Source: Candidatus Woesearchaeota archaeon CG08_land_8_20_14_0_20_47_9 (GTDB lineage: Archaea > Nanobdellota > Nanobdellia > Woesearchaeales > CG1-02-47-18). From it: DNA of 9,277 bases. The notes under the pieces were generated by a model. That model worked only from the letters and a program-made list of their open reading frames with translations, made no database searches and was not told the origin of the DNA. A program made the translations under genes and the position numbers. The stretch's first letter is position 1; each line of letters begins with the position of its first letter. The stretch is taken from NCBI GenBank assembly GCA_002763335.1, contig PEYS01000012.1:1-9277 (forward strand), read 5' to 3'. This document shows positions 1 through 5,677 of the stretch, piece after piece.

Positions 1-208
1 GTATCTGAGGCTCGAGAGGGGCGCCTGTCTTTATGGTTACCTCGTTGAGTGCACTTGAAATCTCAAATGGCCTATAGCCCAGCCTCTGCATTTGTCTTAC
101 GATCTCTGAAGAACTCATGCCCTGCCTCTGCATCATCCTCACCTGATCAGCAGGGCTTATCTCAGGAGGGTTTTCCTTGTTTTTCTTATTGAAATCAAAG
201 AGAGCCAT
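1..208 (-). CDS. Small hypothetical protein, N-terminal 69 residues (partial)
   Basis: The first 69 codons of a gene that continues past the left edge. Its ATG (208-206) shares one base with the TAA of the preceding minus-strand gene (TAATG), so translation is probably coupled. A good Shine-Dalgarno (GAGGTT, 219-214) lies four to five bases upstream, inside the last codons of that gene. The product begins MALFDFNKKNKENPPEISPA. A hydrophilic, lysine-rich start is followed by two short predicted helices separated by Gly turns (QRQGMSSSEIVRQMQRLGY, then RPFEISSALNEV), a pattern resembling small UBA-like or helix-turn-helix helical bundles. There is no signal peptide or membrane segment in the visible part. 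Function is not recognised. The tight pairing with the coiled-coil gene, and the position divergent from a pilus motor, suggest an accessory role, but this is inference from context only. Confidence 0.8.
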   Translation of the reverse strand, partial: MALFDFNKKNKENPPEISPADQVRMMQRQGMSSSEIVRQMQRLGYRPFEISSALNEVTIKTGAPLEPQI

Positions 209-693
209 TAGACAACCTCTTTTTTGGTTTTCGACTTCTTATTCCCTATGAGGCTGGTTTTAGGATTCTCCATTTTTAAAGCTTTTGTTTCATCAATGAT
301 CTCCCTCACAAGCCTTGGAAGCTCGTGATGCGTTACAAAGTTCACAGGCTCCCAGAGGTTTATGTAGCGTTCAAGGACCACTACATCTGAGCTCTTTGCA
401 CACCCCTGTAGCTCGCGTATGATTGCCTTTATGCGTTCCTTTATCTCCTGCAGCGCCTTTTTTATCTCGCCTGCATCTGATGAGAGGCTTCTTAGCTCAA
501 GGTCAATCCTCTTGTTTGATGTCAGCATGTTCTGCTCAATGAGCTGCAGGCGCTTCTGAAGGTTTGAGTTGCGCTCCTCAATCATCCTTATCCTCTTTGT
601 TATGTCAAGGAGCTGGTTCTGCAACCCCCTCCCAGGCATGGCATCTGGCCCGAATGGGCTGTCAGGCTCATTAGCACCCCTTTTTTGGTTCAT
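208..693 (-). CDS. Coiled-coil protein of unknown function, possibly pilus/archaellum-associated
   Basis: A 161-residue soluble protein with no signal peptide or membrane segment. Residues 1-23 are polar and rich in Pro and Gly. Residues 24-96 show continuous heptad-like spacing of Leu and Ile with many charged residues, indicating a long coiled coil. Residues 102-138 form a different, probably globular segment containing ERYINLWEPVNFVTHHEL, which looks like a conserved family core. The tail (146-159) is strongly basic (NKKSKTKK). The start at 693 is supported by a TATA box (728-719) that would put transcription start about four bases upstream, making the transcript nearly leaderless; no clear Shine-Dalgarno is seen. 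It is transcribed away from the pilus ATPase gene and is coupled to a second small gene. The architecture (coiled coil plus small C-terminal domain) recalls the archaellum proteins ArlC/D/E, but I see no specific motif that proves it. Function therefore remains unassigned. Confidence 0.85.
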   Translation of the reverse strand: MNQKRGANEPDSPFGPDAMPGRGLQNQLLDITKRIRMIEERNSNLQKRLQLIEQNMLTSNKRIDLELRSLSSDAGEIKKALQEIKERIKAIIRELQGCAKSSDVVVLERYINLWEPVNFVTHHELPRLVREIIDETKALKMENPKTSLIGNKKSKTKKEVV

Positions 694-718
694 ATTCAGG
701 AACCTATTATTAGGAAGG

Positions 719-728
719 TATATAAATA
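719..728 (-). promoter_or_regulatory. TATA box for the minus-strand coiled-coil gene
   Basis: On the minus strand this reads TATTTATATA, containing the archaeal consensus TTTATATA. Its centre is about 30 bases upstream of the ATG at 693, predicting a transcript starting near 697 with almost no leader. TBP boxes are nearly symmetric, so it might also serve rightward, giving a start near 750. A weak 4-bp inverted repeat (CCTA TTAT TAGG, 703-714) lies between the box and the start codon; it is too short to call an operator. Confidence 0.6.
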
Positions 729-745
729 CTTACTGATAGGTCTTC

Positions 746-755
746 TTTTAAGCAT
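746..755 (+). promoter_or_regulatory. Candidate TATA box for the ATPase/platform operon
   Basis: The A/T-rich box CTTTTAAGC lies about 26 bases before a predicted transcription start near 777. This would give a leader of about 28 bases to the ATG at 805, long enough to contain the Shine-Dalgarno at 796-801. The match to the archaeal consensus is only moderate. Alternatives are the stronger box at 719-728 read rightward and a second A/T-rich stretch at 769-778. Confidence 0.35.
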
Positions 756-795
756 ATAGATCTGCGACTAATAAAAGCTTATAGTGCTCTTGAGT

Positions 796-801
796 GGGGG
801 T
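796..801 (+). promoter_or_regulatory. Shine-Dalgarno deciding the ATPase start
   Basis: GGGGGT lies three bases before the ATG at 805, close to the GGAGGT expected for an archaeal 16S 3' end. It supports 805 rather than the in-frame GTG at 784, which has no G-rich site ahead of it. The SMC gene shows the same short spacing. Confidence 0.55.
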
Positions 802-804
802 AAC

Positions 805-3096
805 ATGCTCTTTGATGCAAAAAGGGGTGCGTGCAGTTACGATGTTGTGAGGGAAGGGGAAGAGGTAATCCTGACTGTGGACTGCGAGAGGTGCAGCTAT
901 GTGCCTTCTCTTGAGGATAATCCCCTCTGTATGGCAAGGACTGTTGACAAGCTTGCAGAGGTGGGGGGGGTTACAAAGATCGTCTTCTCCCAGAAGAGGA
1001 ACTACGAGTATGAGCAGGATCAGGTTAAGCTCCTGGCTGAGATTGCGCAGCTCTACCGCAGGCTTGTGAAGGAGAAGGAGCGCTTCGGTTACAATGCTAT
1101 GGGCAGCGGGGAGTGCAAGAGGTGCACGCCAAGGCGATATAACGAGCTCTGGAACATCATCTTTAACCGCCTTAAGGCTGATCCTCTGGGAGCCTATGTT
1201 GAGGTTAAGCGCATCCTGAGGCGCGAGCACATACAGCTTGAGAGGCTCCCCCAGGGCTGTATCAGCTGCACAAAGAAGTATATCTCGCTTCTCAGTTACC
1301 TTATTGCAAGGCTCGAGCACACTGCCCTTGTAAGACTGGCTCAGCCCTACCTTGCAGGCTACAAACTAGGCGAGAGGGGCATATACCGCAGGATGTTCAG
1401 CCCGACGATAAAGCCTGATTTCATGTTCACAAAGCTCATGGCCTCTTATCCAGTGTCAGGGGAGGAGGTTGACGCCTATGTTCTGGATAATAACACTGAG
1501 GTCACAATATTCAAGCTCCCGAAGAACATACAGTACCTCTACCACGTCCTGCCCCCTGAGTTCAAGCTCTCAGAGGAGAAGTATGACCTCCTTGATGTTG
1601 CGAGGCGCATCATCACTGAGCATAAGCCTGAGAAGTCAGAGTTTGTTGACCCTGAGCGTATGAGGCAGGTCTTCTCAAATGTCGGCCATGACCTCCTTGA
1701 GGAGCTTTCAGAGAACTACAAGGTTAAGCTGCGAAACCGCGAGCTGGATGAGCTTACAAACATACTTGTGCGCTACACAGTCGGCTTCGGCCTTATAGAG
1801 GTGCTTTTAAGGGATGATCGTATCCAGGACGTGACCATAAACAGCCCCATGGGGCATATACCTATGTTTATTGTCCATCAGGACTATGGCGAGTGCTTTA
1901 CCAACATAATACCAACGCCTAATGAGGCAGAGTCCTGGGCATCTAAGCTGAGGATGATCTCAGGCAGGCCACTTGATGAGGCAAACCCCATAATGGATAC
2001 AGAGCTCTTAATACCAGGTGCCAGGGCAAGGGTAGCGGTCATTGCCCCGCCGCTTAACCCGAATGGGCTTGCATACGCACTGAGGAGGCATCGCGACATG
2101 CCATGGACACTTCCCCTATTCATAAGGAACCGCATGATAAGCCCTCTTGCTGCTGGCATAATGAGCTTCCTTATAGACGGCTCAAGGACACTTCTCGTTG
2201 CAGGCACGAGGTCTGCAGGCAAGACCTCCTTCCTGGGCTCGATAATGACTGAGATCATGAGGAAGTACCGCATCATCACAATTGAGGACACCCTGGAGCT
2301 TCCTGTCAGCCCGTTGAGCAAGCTGGGCTATAACATCCAGTCGCTTAAGGTTGCCTCTGCAATGACCTCAGGCACAACAGAGGTAGGCGCAGATGAGGGT
2401 ATCCGCACAACCCTCCGTTTAGGTGACTCATGCCTTATTGTGGGCGAGGTCAGGAGCACTGAGGCAAAGGCACTGTACGAGGCTATGCGCGTAGGAGCCC
2501 TTGCAAATGTCGTGGCAGGCACAATACACGGTGATTCGCCTTACGGGGTCTATGACCGAGTTGTCAATGACCTAGGGGTTCAGAAGACCTCCTTCAAGGC
2601 AACAGACATTATAATTGTTGCTAACCCTATAAAGAGCCCTGACGGCCTGCATACCTGTAGGAGGGTGACGCAGATTACCGAGGTAAGGAAGTTCTGGGAT
2701 AATGATCCGTTGGCAGAGCACGGCTTTGCTGACCTCCTGAAGTATGATCCGAAGACAGACCAGCTTGAGCCTACAAAGGACCTTCTTAACGGGGATAGCG
2801 ATGTGCTTAAGGGTGTGGCTGGTAGGGTGAATGAGTGGGCTGGCAACTGGGATGCTGTCTGGGATAACATCATGCTCAGAACGCGCCTGAAGGAGAGTCT
2901 TGTCAGCCTTGCAGATCAGGCTAAGATGCCTGGCCTGCTTGAGGCTGGCTTTGTGGTGCAGGCAAATGACGAGTTCCACCGCATATCTGACCATGTCAGG
3001 GATGAGGTCGGCTCCCTGGACAGCAAGAGGATAGAATTCGAGTGGGGGGAGTGGCTGAAGGGGAGCGTAAAGAAGATAAACCTTGAGAAGGGCTAA
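805..3096 (+). CDS. Archaeal type IV pilus/type II secretion ATPase with cysteine-rich N-terminus
   Basis: A hexameric ATPase of the GspE/PilB/TadA/ArlI superfamily, expected to act at the cytoplasmic face of the membrane and drive filament assembly or secretion through the platform protein encoded next. It has 763 residues from ATG 805 (770 from GTG 784, numbering used here). That is well above the roughly 500-550 of ArlI, because of a long N-terminal extension. The extension holds three CxxC pairs (C34/C37, C111/C114, C159/C162) plus C17 and C49, a likely zinc or iron-sulfur site. The TadA-like N-domain covers about 335-470 (GFGLIEVLLRDDRIQDVTIN). The ATPase core has Walker A GTRSAGKT (474-481, K480), an Asp box TIEDTLELP (E501, D502), Walker B CLIVGEVR (550-557, E555) and a His box TIHGD (H582). 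All catalytic elements are intact. A C-terminal region of about 100 residues is rich in Trp and charged residues. The stop is one base from the next gene, indicating an operon. The family is certain; the specific machine (pilus, archaellum-like or secretion) is not. Confidence 0.93.
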   Translation: MLFDAKRGACSYDVVREGEEVILTVDCERCSYVPSLEDNPLCMARTVDKLAEVGGVTKIVFSQKRNYEYEQDQVKLLAEIAQLYRRLVKEKERFGYNAMGSGECKRCTPRRYNELWNIIFNRLKADPLGAYVEVKRILRREHIQLERLPQGCISCTKKYISLLSYLIARLEHTALVRLAQPYLAGYKLGERGIYRRMFSPTIKPDFMFTKLMASYPVSGEEVDAYVLDNNTEVTIFKLPKNIQYLYHVLPPEFKLSEEKYDLLDVARRIITEHKPEKSEFVDPERMRQVFSNVGHDLLEELSENYKVKLRNRELDELTNILVRYTVGFGLIEVLLRDDRIQDVTINSPMGHIPMFIVHQDYGECFTNIIPTPNEAESWASKLRMISGRPLDEANPIMDTELLIPGARARVAVIAPPLNPNGLAYALRRHRDMPWTLPLFIRNRMISPLAAGIMSFLIDGSRTLLVAGTRSAGKTSFLGSIMTEIMRKYRIITIEDTLELPVSPLSKLGYNIQSLKVASAMTSGTTEVGADEGIRTTLRLGDSCLIVGEVRSTEAKALYEAMRVGALANVVAGTIHGDSPYGVYDRVVNDLGVQKTSFKATDIIIVANPIKSPDGLHTCRRVTQITEVRKFWDNDPLAEHGFADLLKYDPKTDQLEPTKDLLNGDSDVLKGVAGRVNEWAGNWDAVWDNIMLRTRLKESLVSLADQAKMPGLLEAGFVVQANDEFHRISDHVRDEVGSLDSKRIEFEWGEWLKGSVKKINLEKG

Positions 3097-3097
3097 C

Positions 3098-5332
3098 ATG
3101 GTTAATGCCAGTGACTTTAATCAGATCATCGAGAGGTATAATAAGAGGCTGAGAGAGGAGTTCAACGAGCACAGCCGGGGGAGTGAAAGGCGTACAGGTC
3201 ATACAGATGATAGCGGTGCTGAACTTGTGGTGCCGAAACGGGTAACATACAGGGAGTACCAGGAGTTCAAGGAGACCTACCTGCCAAGCCATGTCTCACT
3301 CTACGAGAGGCTGTGCAAGTGGTCTGCCCGCATACTCAAGCTGAAGGTGGATGATAAGACTGCCTCAAGCCTGCAGGAGTCAATCGCCATATGCCATATC
3401 AACATAACCCCTGCAGGAGCTGTCAGCTTCTCTATCCTGGTACCAATACTCATAGCAATGCTTGGGGGCTTAGCCTCCTTCCTCCTCTTCCAGTCCCTCT
3501 TCTTCATAGTCTACTTTATTATACTCGGCCTGATACTATCACCCCTCTTTGCGAGGCTTCCGGAGTTTCTTGCTAACAGCTGGCGCCTTAAGGCGAGCAA
3601 CCAGATGGTTCAGTGCATATTCTACATCGCCTCCTACATGAGGCACACCTCTAACCTTGAGATTGCAATAGACTTCGCCTCAAACCACCTTGCACCCCCC
3701 CTCAGCCTTGACATGAAGCGAATCCTCTGGGATGTTGAGACAGGGCATTACATGTCAGTGAAGGAGTCTGTTGATAACTACCTCGAGACCTGGAGGAGGT
3801 GGAACATCGAGTTTATCGAGTCCTTCCACCTTATTGAGGCCTCGCTGAATGAGCCCTCTGAAGACAGGAGGCTTACCCTGATTGATAAGGCCCTCTCAGT
3901 TATGCTTGATGAGACATACGAGAGGATGCTCCACTACGCCCATGAGCTTAAGGGGCCTGTGGCGATGCTCTACACCCTAGGCACAATACTCCCAATCCTC
4001 GGGCTTGTGATCCTGCCGCTTGTTGCGAGCTTCATGACAAGCGACAGCCTAACGCCGAGGATGCTCTCCATATACATTGCAACCCTATACAACATCACCC
4101 TGCCAATAGGCATATTCTACCTCGGAAGGGTTATACTCTCAAAGCGCCCCACAGGCTACGGCGAGAATGACATATCTGAGGACAACCCTGAGATCAGGAA
4201 GTACCGTAACATTGTTATCAGGGTTGGCAAGCGAGCCATCTACATAAACCCATTCTGGATAGCTGCAGGCATCGGAGGCTTCTTATGCCTCCTGGGCCTG
4301 ATACCATTCCTCCTAGGCATGATCATCCCCCAGGACCTGCTGCTGGCAGAGCAGCCCTTCATGGGGCCATTCAAGTTTCTGGGTTATGAGCTCTCAGACA
4401 ACGGCAAAAACCTCGTCGGCCCTTACGGCATAGGGGCTTCTGTGCTGAGCCTCTTCCTCCCCCTGGGCCTTGGTTTAGGATTCGGAATCTACTTTAAGCT
4501 GAGGTCAAAAAACGTCATCAGGATAAGGGAGAATGCGAAGCGCCTTGAAGTAGAATTCGCATCTGCCCTATTCCAGCTTGGCAACAGGCTTGGGGACGGG
4601 CTCCCTGTGGAGATCGCAGTCTCAAAGGTTGCTGACATAATGAGGGACACTGTCTCAGGCGAGTTCTTTGAGATGCTCAGCACCAATGTAAAGAAGCTCG
4701 GCATGAATGTGGAGCAGGCAATATACAGCCCTAAGGTGGGGGCGATTAACCACTACCCCTCAAGTGTTATAGACAGCTCTATGAGGGTTCTTATAGAGAG
4801 CGCCAAGAAGGGGCCGTTAATTGCCTCACAAGCACTTATCAACGTCTCAGAGTACATCAAGGACATTCATCGCGTGAATGAGCGCATTCGTGACCTGATG
4901 GCAGACATAATATCTGACATGAAGCAGCAGATAAACTTCCTTGCCCCTGCAATTGCAGGTATCGTTGTCGGCATTACATCGATGATCGTGAACATACTCA
5001 TAAACCTCAAGCAGCAGATCTCAACAGCCCTGACTGACAGCCAGGCTGCCTCAGCCTCAATGGCCCCTGCAGGGCTGCTGCAGATGTTCGGCGACAGCAT
5101 ACCCACTTACTACTTTCAGATGATTGTAGGCATTTATGTTGCCCAGATCATATTCATACTCACTATACTCGCAAACAACATAGAGAATGGGGCTGACAGG
5201 CTCGGCGAGCACTATTATCTTGGTAACAACCTCGTGAGGAGCATGGTCATATACTTTGTGCTCTCCCTATTCGTGATCCTCGCATCAAACTTCTTTGCAG
5301 CGATTATTATGAGCTCGATAAGCGCGGTGTAA
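3098..5332 (+). CDS. TadC/ArlJ-like membrane platform protein with two T2SSF domains
   Basis: A polytopic inner-core protein of an archaeal type IV filament or secretion system, which would sit in the membrane and couple to the ATPase encoded just upstream. It has 744 residues from ATG 3098, one base after the upstream TAA. An in-frame TTG at 3083 would add five residues and overlap the previous gene; the ATG is preferred. After a hydrophilic N-terminus of about 105 residues, a membrane hairpin covers about 107-155. The first cytoplasmic T2SSF domain follows (about 165-270, MVQCIFYIASYMRHTSNLEI). Further membrane segments lie near 286-312, 321-348, 382-410 and 444-468. The second T2SSF domain covers about 487-600 (FASALFQLGNRLGDGLPVEI). 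Last come membrane segments near 611-635, 671-695 and 711-740. ArlJ is usually 500-600 residues, so this is a long member with extra membrane segments between the two domains. Segment boundaries are by eye. Confidence 0.92.
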   Translation: MVNASDFNQIIERYNKRLREEFNEHSRGSERRTGHTDDSGAELVVPKRVTYREYQEFKETYLPSHVSLYERLCKWSARILKLKVDDKTASSLQESIAICHINITPAGAVSFSILVPILIAMLGGLASFLLFQSLFFIVYFIILGLILSPLFARLPEFLANSWRLKASNQMVQCIFYIASYMRHTSNLEIAIDFASNHLAPPLSLDMKRILWDVETGHYMSVKESVDNYLETWRRWNIEFIESFHLIEASLNEPSEDRRLTLIDKALSVMLDETYERMLHYAHELKGPVAMLYTLGTILPILGLVILPLVASFMTSDSLTPRMLSIYIATLYNITLPIGIFYLGRVILSKRPTGYGENDISEDNPEIRKYRNIVIRVGKRAIYINPFWIAAGIGGFLCLLGLIPFLLGMIIPQDLLLAEQPFMGPFKFLGYELSDNGKNLVGPYGIGASVLSLFLPLGLGLGFGIYFKLRSKNVIRIRENAKRLEVEFASALFQLGNRLGDGLPVEIAVSKVADIMRDTVSGEFFEMLSTNVKKLGMNVEQAIYSPKVGAINHYPSSVIDSSMRVLIESAKKGPLIASQALINVSEYIKDIHRVNERIRDLMADIISDMKQQINFLAPAIAGIVVGITSMIVNILINLKQQISTALTDSQAASASMAPAGLLQMFGDSIPTYYFQMIVGIYVAQIIFILTILANNIENGADRLGEHYYLGNNLVRSMVIYFVLSLFVILASNFFAAIIMSSISAV

Positions 5333-5338
5333 CTAAAG

Positions 5339-5398
5339 AGAAAACCCTGAATAGACCCGGCTTCGCCTTACGGCTCGCCTCGCTATTCAAGGTTTTCT
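5339..5398. repeat. Inverted repeat after the platform gene (module 1 plus enclosed motif)
   Basis: Arms at 5339-5354 (AGAAAACC-like, ending TGAATAG) and 5383-5398 pair at 15 of 16 positions. The single mismatch is C5347 against A5390. The 28-base loop, read on the minus strand, contains GCC-GTAA-GGC, a short stem capped by a GNRA-type tetraloop. It lies within GCGAGGCGAGCCGTAAGGCG, which resembles the GCGAGGGGCGTAAAG motif at 5496-5510 and 9264-9277. The right arm, read on the minus strand, is identical over 14 bases to 9179-9192 after the SMC stop. It begins seven bases after the platform-gene stop, so it could act as a 3' mRNA structure or terminator as well as being a dispersed repeat. 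Confidence 0.8.
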
Positions 5399-5426
5399 TA
5401 TGTCGGAACTGTTACCTTGCATTTAT

Positions 5427-5474
5427 ACTTAAAAGTTCGTGGATAACCAGGCTTCAGGGCGAGAACTTTTAAGT
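5427..5474. repeat. 12-bp hairpin, copy A (module 2)
   Basis: Perfect arms ACTTAAAAGTTC (5427-5438) and GAACTTTTAAGT (5463-5474) enclose 24 bases. The same hairpin recurs at 9192-9243. One pair differs between copies by a matched double change: T5430-A5471 here, C9195-G9240 there. The flanking bases GTGG after the left arm and GGGCGA before the right arm are also shared. Confidence 0.85.
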
Positions 5475-5475
5475 T

Positions 5476-5555
5476 CAAAAATTCGCCGTGTCAAAGCGAG
5501 GGGCGTAAAGCCCCGACTTTTAAGTCGGGGATAGCCCCGAGCAGGCGAATTTTTG
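5476..5555. repeat. Compound palindrome with alternative folds (module 3)
   Basis: The outer arms CAAAAATTCGCC (5476-5487) and GGCGAATTTTTG (5544-5555) are perfectly complementary over 12 bp. Inside, two pairing schemes compete. The rod form pairs GGGGC 5500-5504 with GCCCC 5534-5538 and encloses the 9-bp stem 5511-5519/5522-5530. The branched form makes three hairpins in a row: GGGGC-GTAAA-GCCCC (5500-5514), GACTT-TT-AAGTC (5515-5526) and GGGG-ATAG-CCCC (5527-5538). The motif AAGCGAGGGGCGTAAA (5494-5509) recurs exactly at 9262-9277, where the window ends. The element could be a structured RNA end, a terminator stem (T-runs follow at once), or DNA of a palindromic mobile repeat. Confidence 0.75.
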
Positions 5556-5580
5556 TTACTTGATCGATGCTCTCTTTTTT
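5544..5580 (+). terminator. Probable terminator of the ATPase/platform operon
   Basis: The right arm of the compound palindrome ends in five T, and a second run (CTCTTTTTTG, 5572-5581) follows 20 bases later. Archaeal RNA polymerase terminates at T-rich stretches, with or without a preceding hairpin. The position, after the operon's last gene and before the SMC promoter, fits. Confidence 0.5.
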
Positions 5581-5610
5581 GTATCCTATCTTGCATTCTC
5601 AGACCCAAAC

Positions 5611-5620
5611 CTATATAAAC
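5611..5620 (+). promoter_or_regulatory. TATA box of the SMC gene
   Basis: CTATATAAAC predicts transcription start near 5641 and a leader of about 36 bases, which would include the Shine-Dalgarno at 5669-5676. A second box, TTTTTATA (5647-5654), would start transcription at about 5677 and give a leaderless message. The presence of a ribosome-binding site favours the first. Confidence 0.55.
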
Positions 5621-5668
5621 GCCTCCTCGCTGTAGCTTTAGTAATGTTTTTATACCAACACCGAAAAA

Positions 5669-5676
5669 GGGGAGTG
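5669..5676 (+). promoter_or_regulatory. Ribosome-binding site of the SMC gene
   Basis: GGGGAGTG, with its GGAG core three bases from the ATG at 5678, confirms that start. The SMC family's usual N-terminus (hydrophobic strand, then GFKSF) begins within ten residues of it. Confidence 0.55.
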
Positions 5677-5677
5677 A

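Larger units (their letters stand above)
5333..5677. other. Gene-free intergenic region with palindromic repeats and SMC promoter
   Basis: No convincing coding sequence or tRNA was found in these 345 bases. In order it holds a long inverted repeat (5339-5398), a 12-bp hairpin (5427-5474), a large compound palindrome (5476-5555), T-runs suited to archaeal termination (5550-5554 and 5575-5580), a TATA box (5611-5620), a second A/T box (5647-5654), and the SMC ribosome-binding site (5669-5676). The first part is related to the sequence directly after the SMC stop. Confidence 0.8.

Noticed and set aside
784..804. GTG 784 as the ATPase start
   Set aside because: It has no ribosome-binding site and would lie only a few bases after the predicted transcription start. 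The ATG at 805 has GGGGGT three bases upstream. GTG cannot be excluded without homologue alignment or N-terminal data.
674..830. A 12-base inverted match (AAAAAGGGGTGC) near the starts of both divergent genes
   Set aside because: Both copies lie inside coding sequence. A 12-base match somewhere among all pairs of positions in a 9-kb window is expected by chance.
748..1320. A 190-codon open frame on the minus strand over the ATPase 5' end
   Set aside because: It lies antisense to clearly conserved coding sequence and across the divergent promoter, has no ribosome-binding site, and its product looks like no protein family. The same holds for the other antisense frames over the ATPase, platform and SMC genes.
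5511..5530. A tRNA-Lys-like anticodon arm (CTTTTAA inside a hairpin)
   Set aside because: With proper pairing the loop is two or eight bases, not seven. There are no matching acceptor, D or T arms at the right distances. The resemblance comes from the palindrome.
5496..5542. A kink-turn (L7Ae-binding) motif from tandem G-A pairs at 5498-5499/5539-5540
   Set aside because: G5498-A5540 and A5499-G5539 could form tandem sheared pairs, but the three-base bulge that defines a kink-turn is absent and the flanking stem is only two base pairs.
5333..5677. A CRISPR array or leader
   Set aside because: The repeats are few, unevenly spaced and in both orientations. There are no regular spacers and no cas genes.
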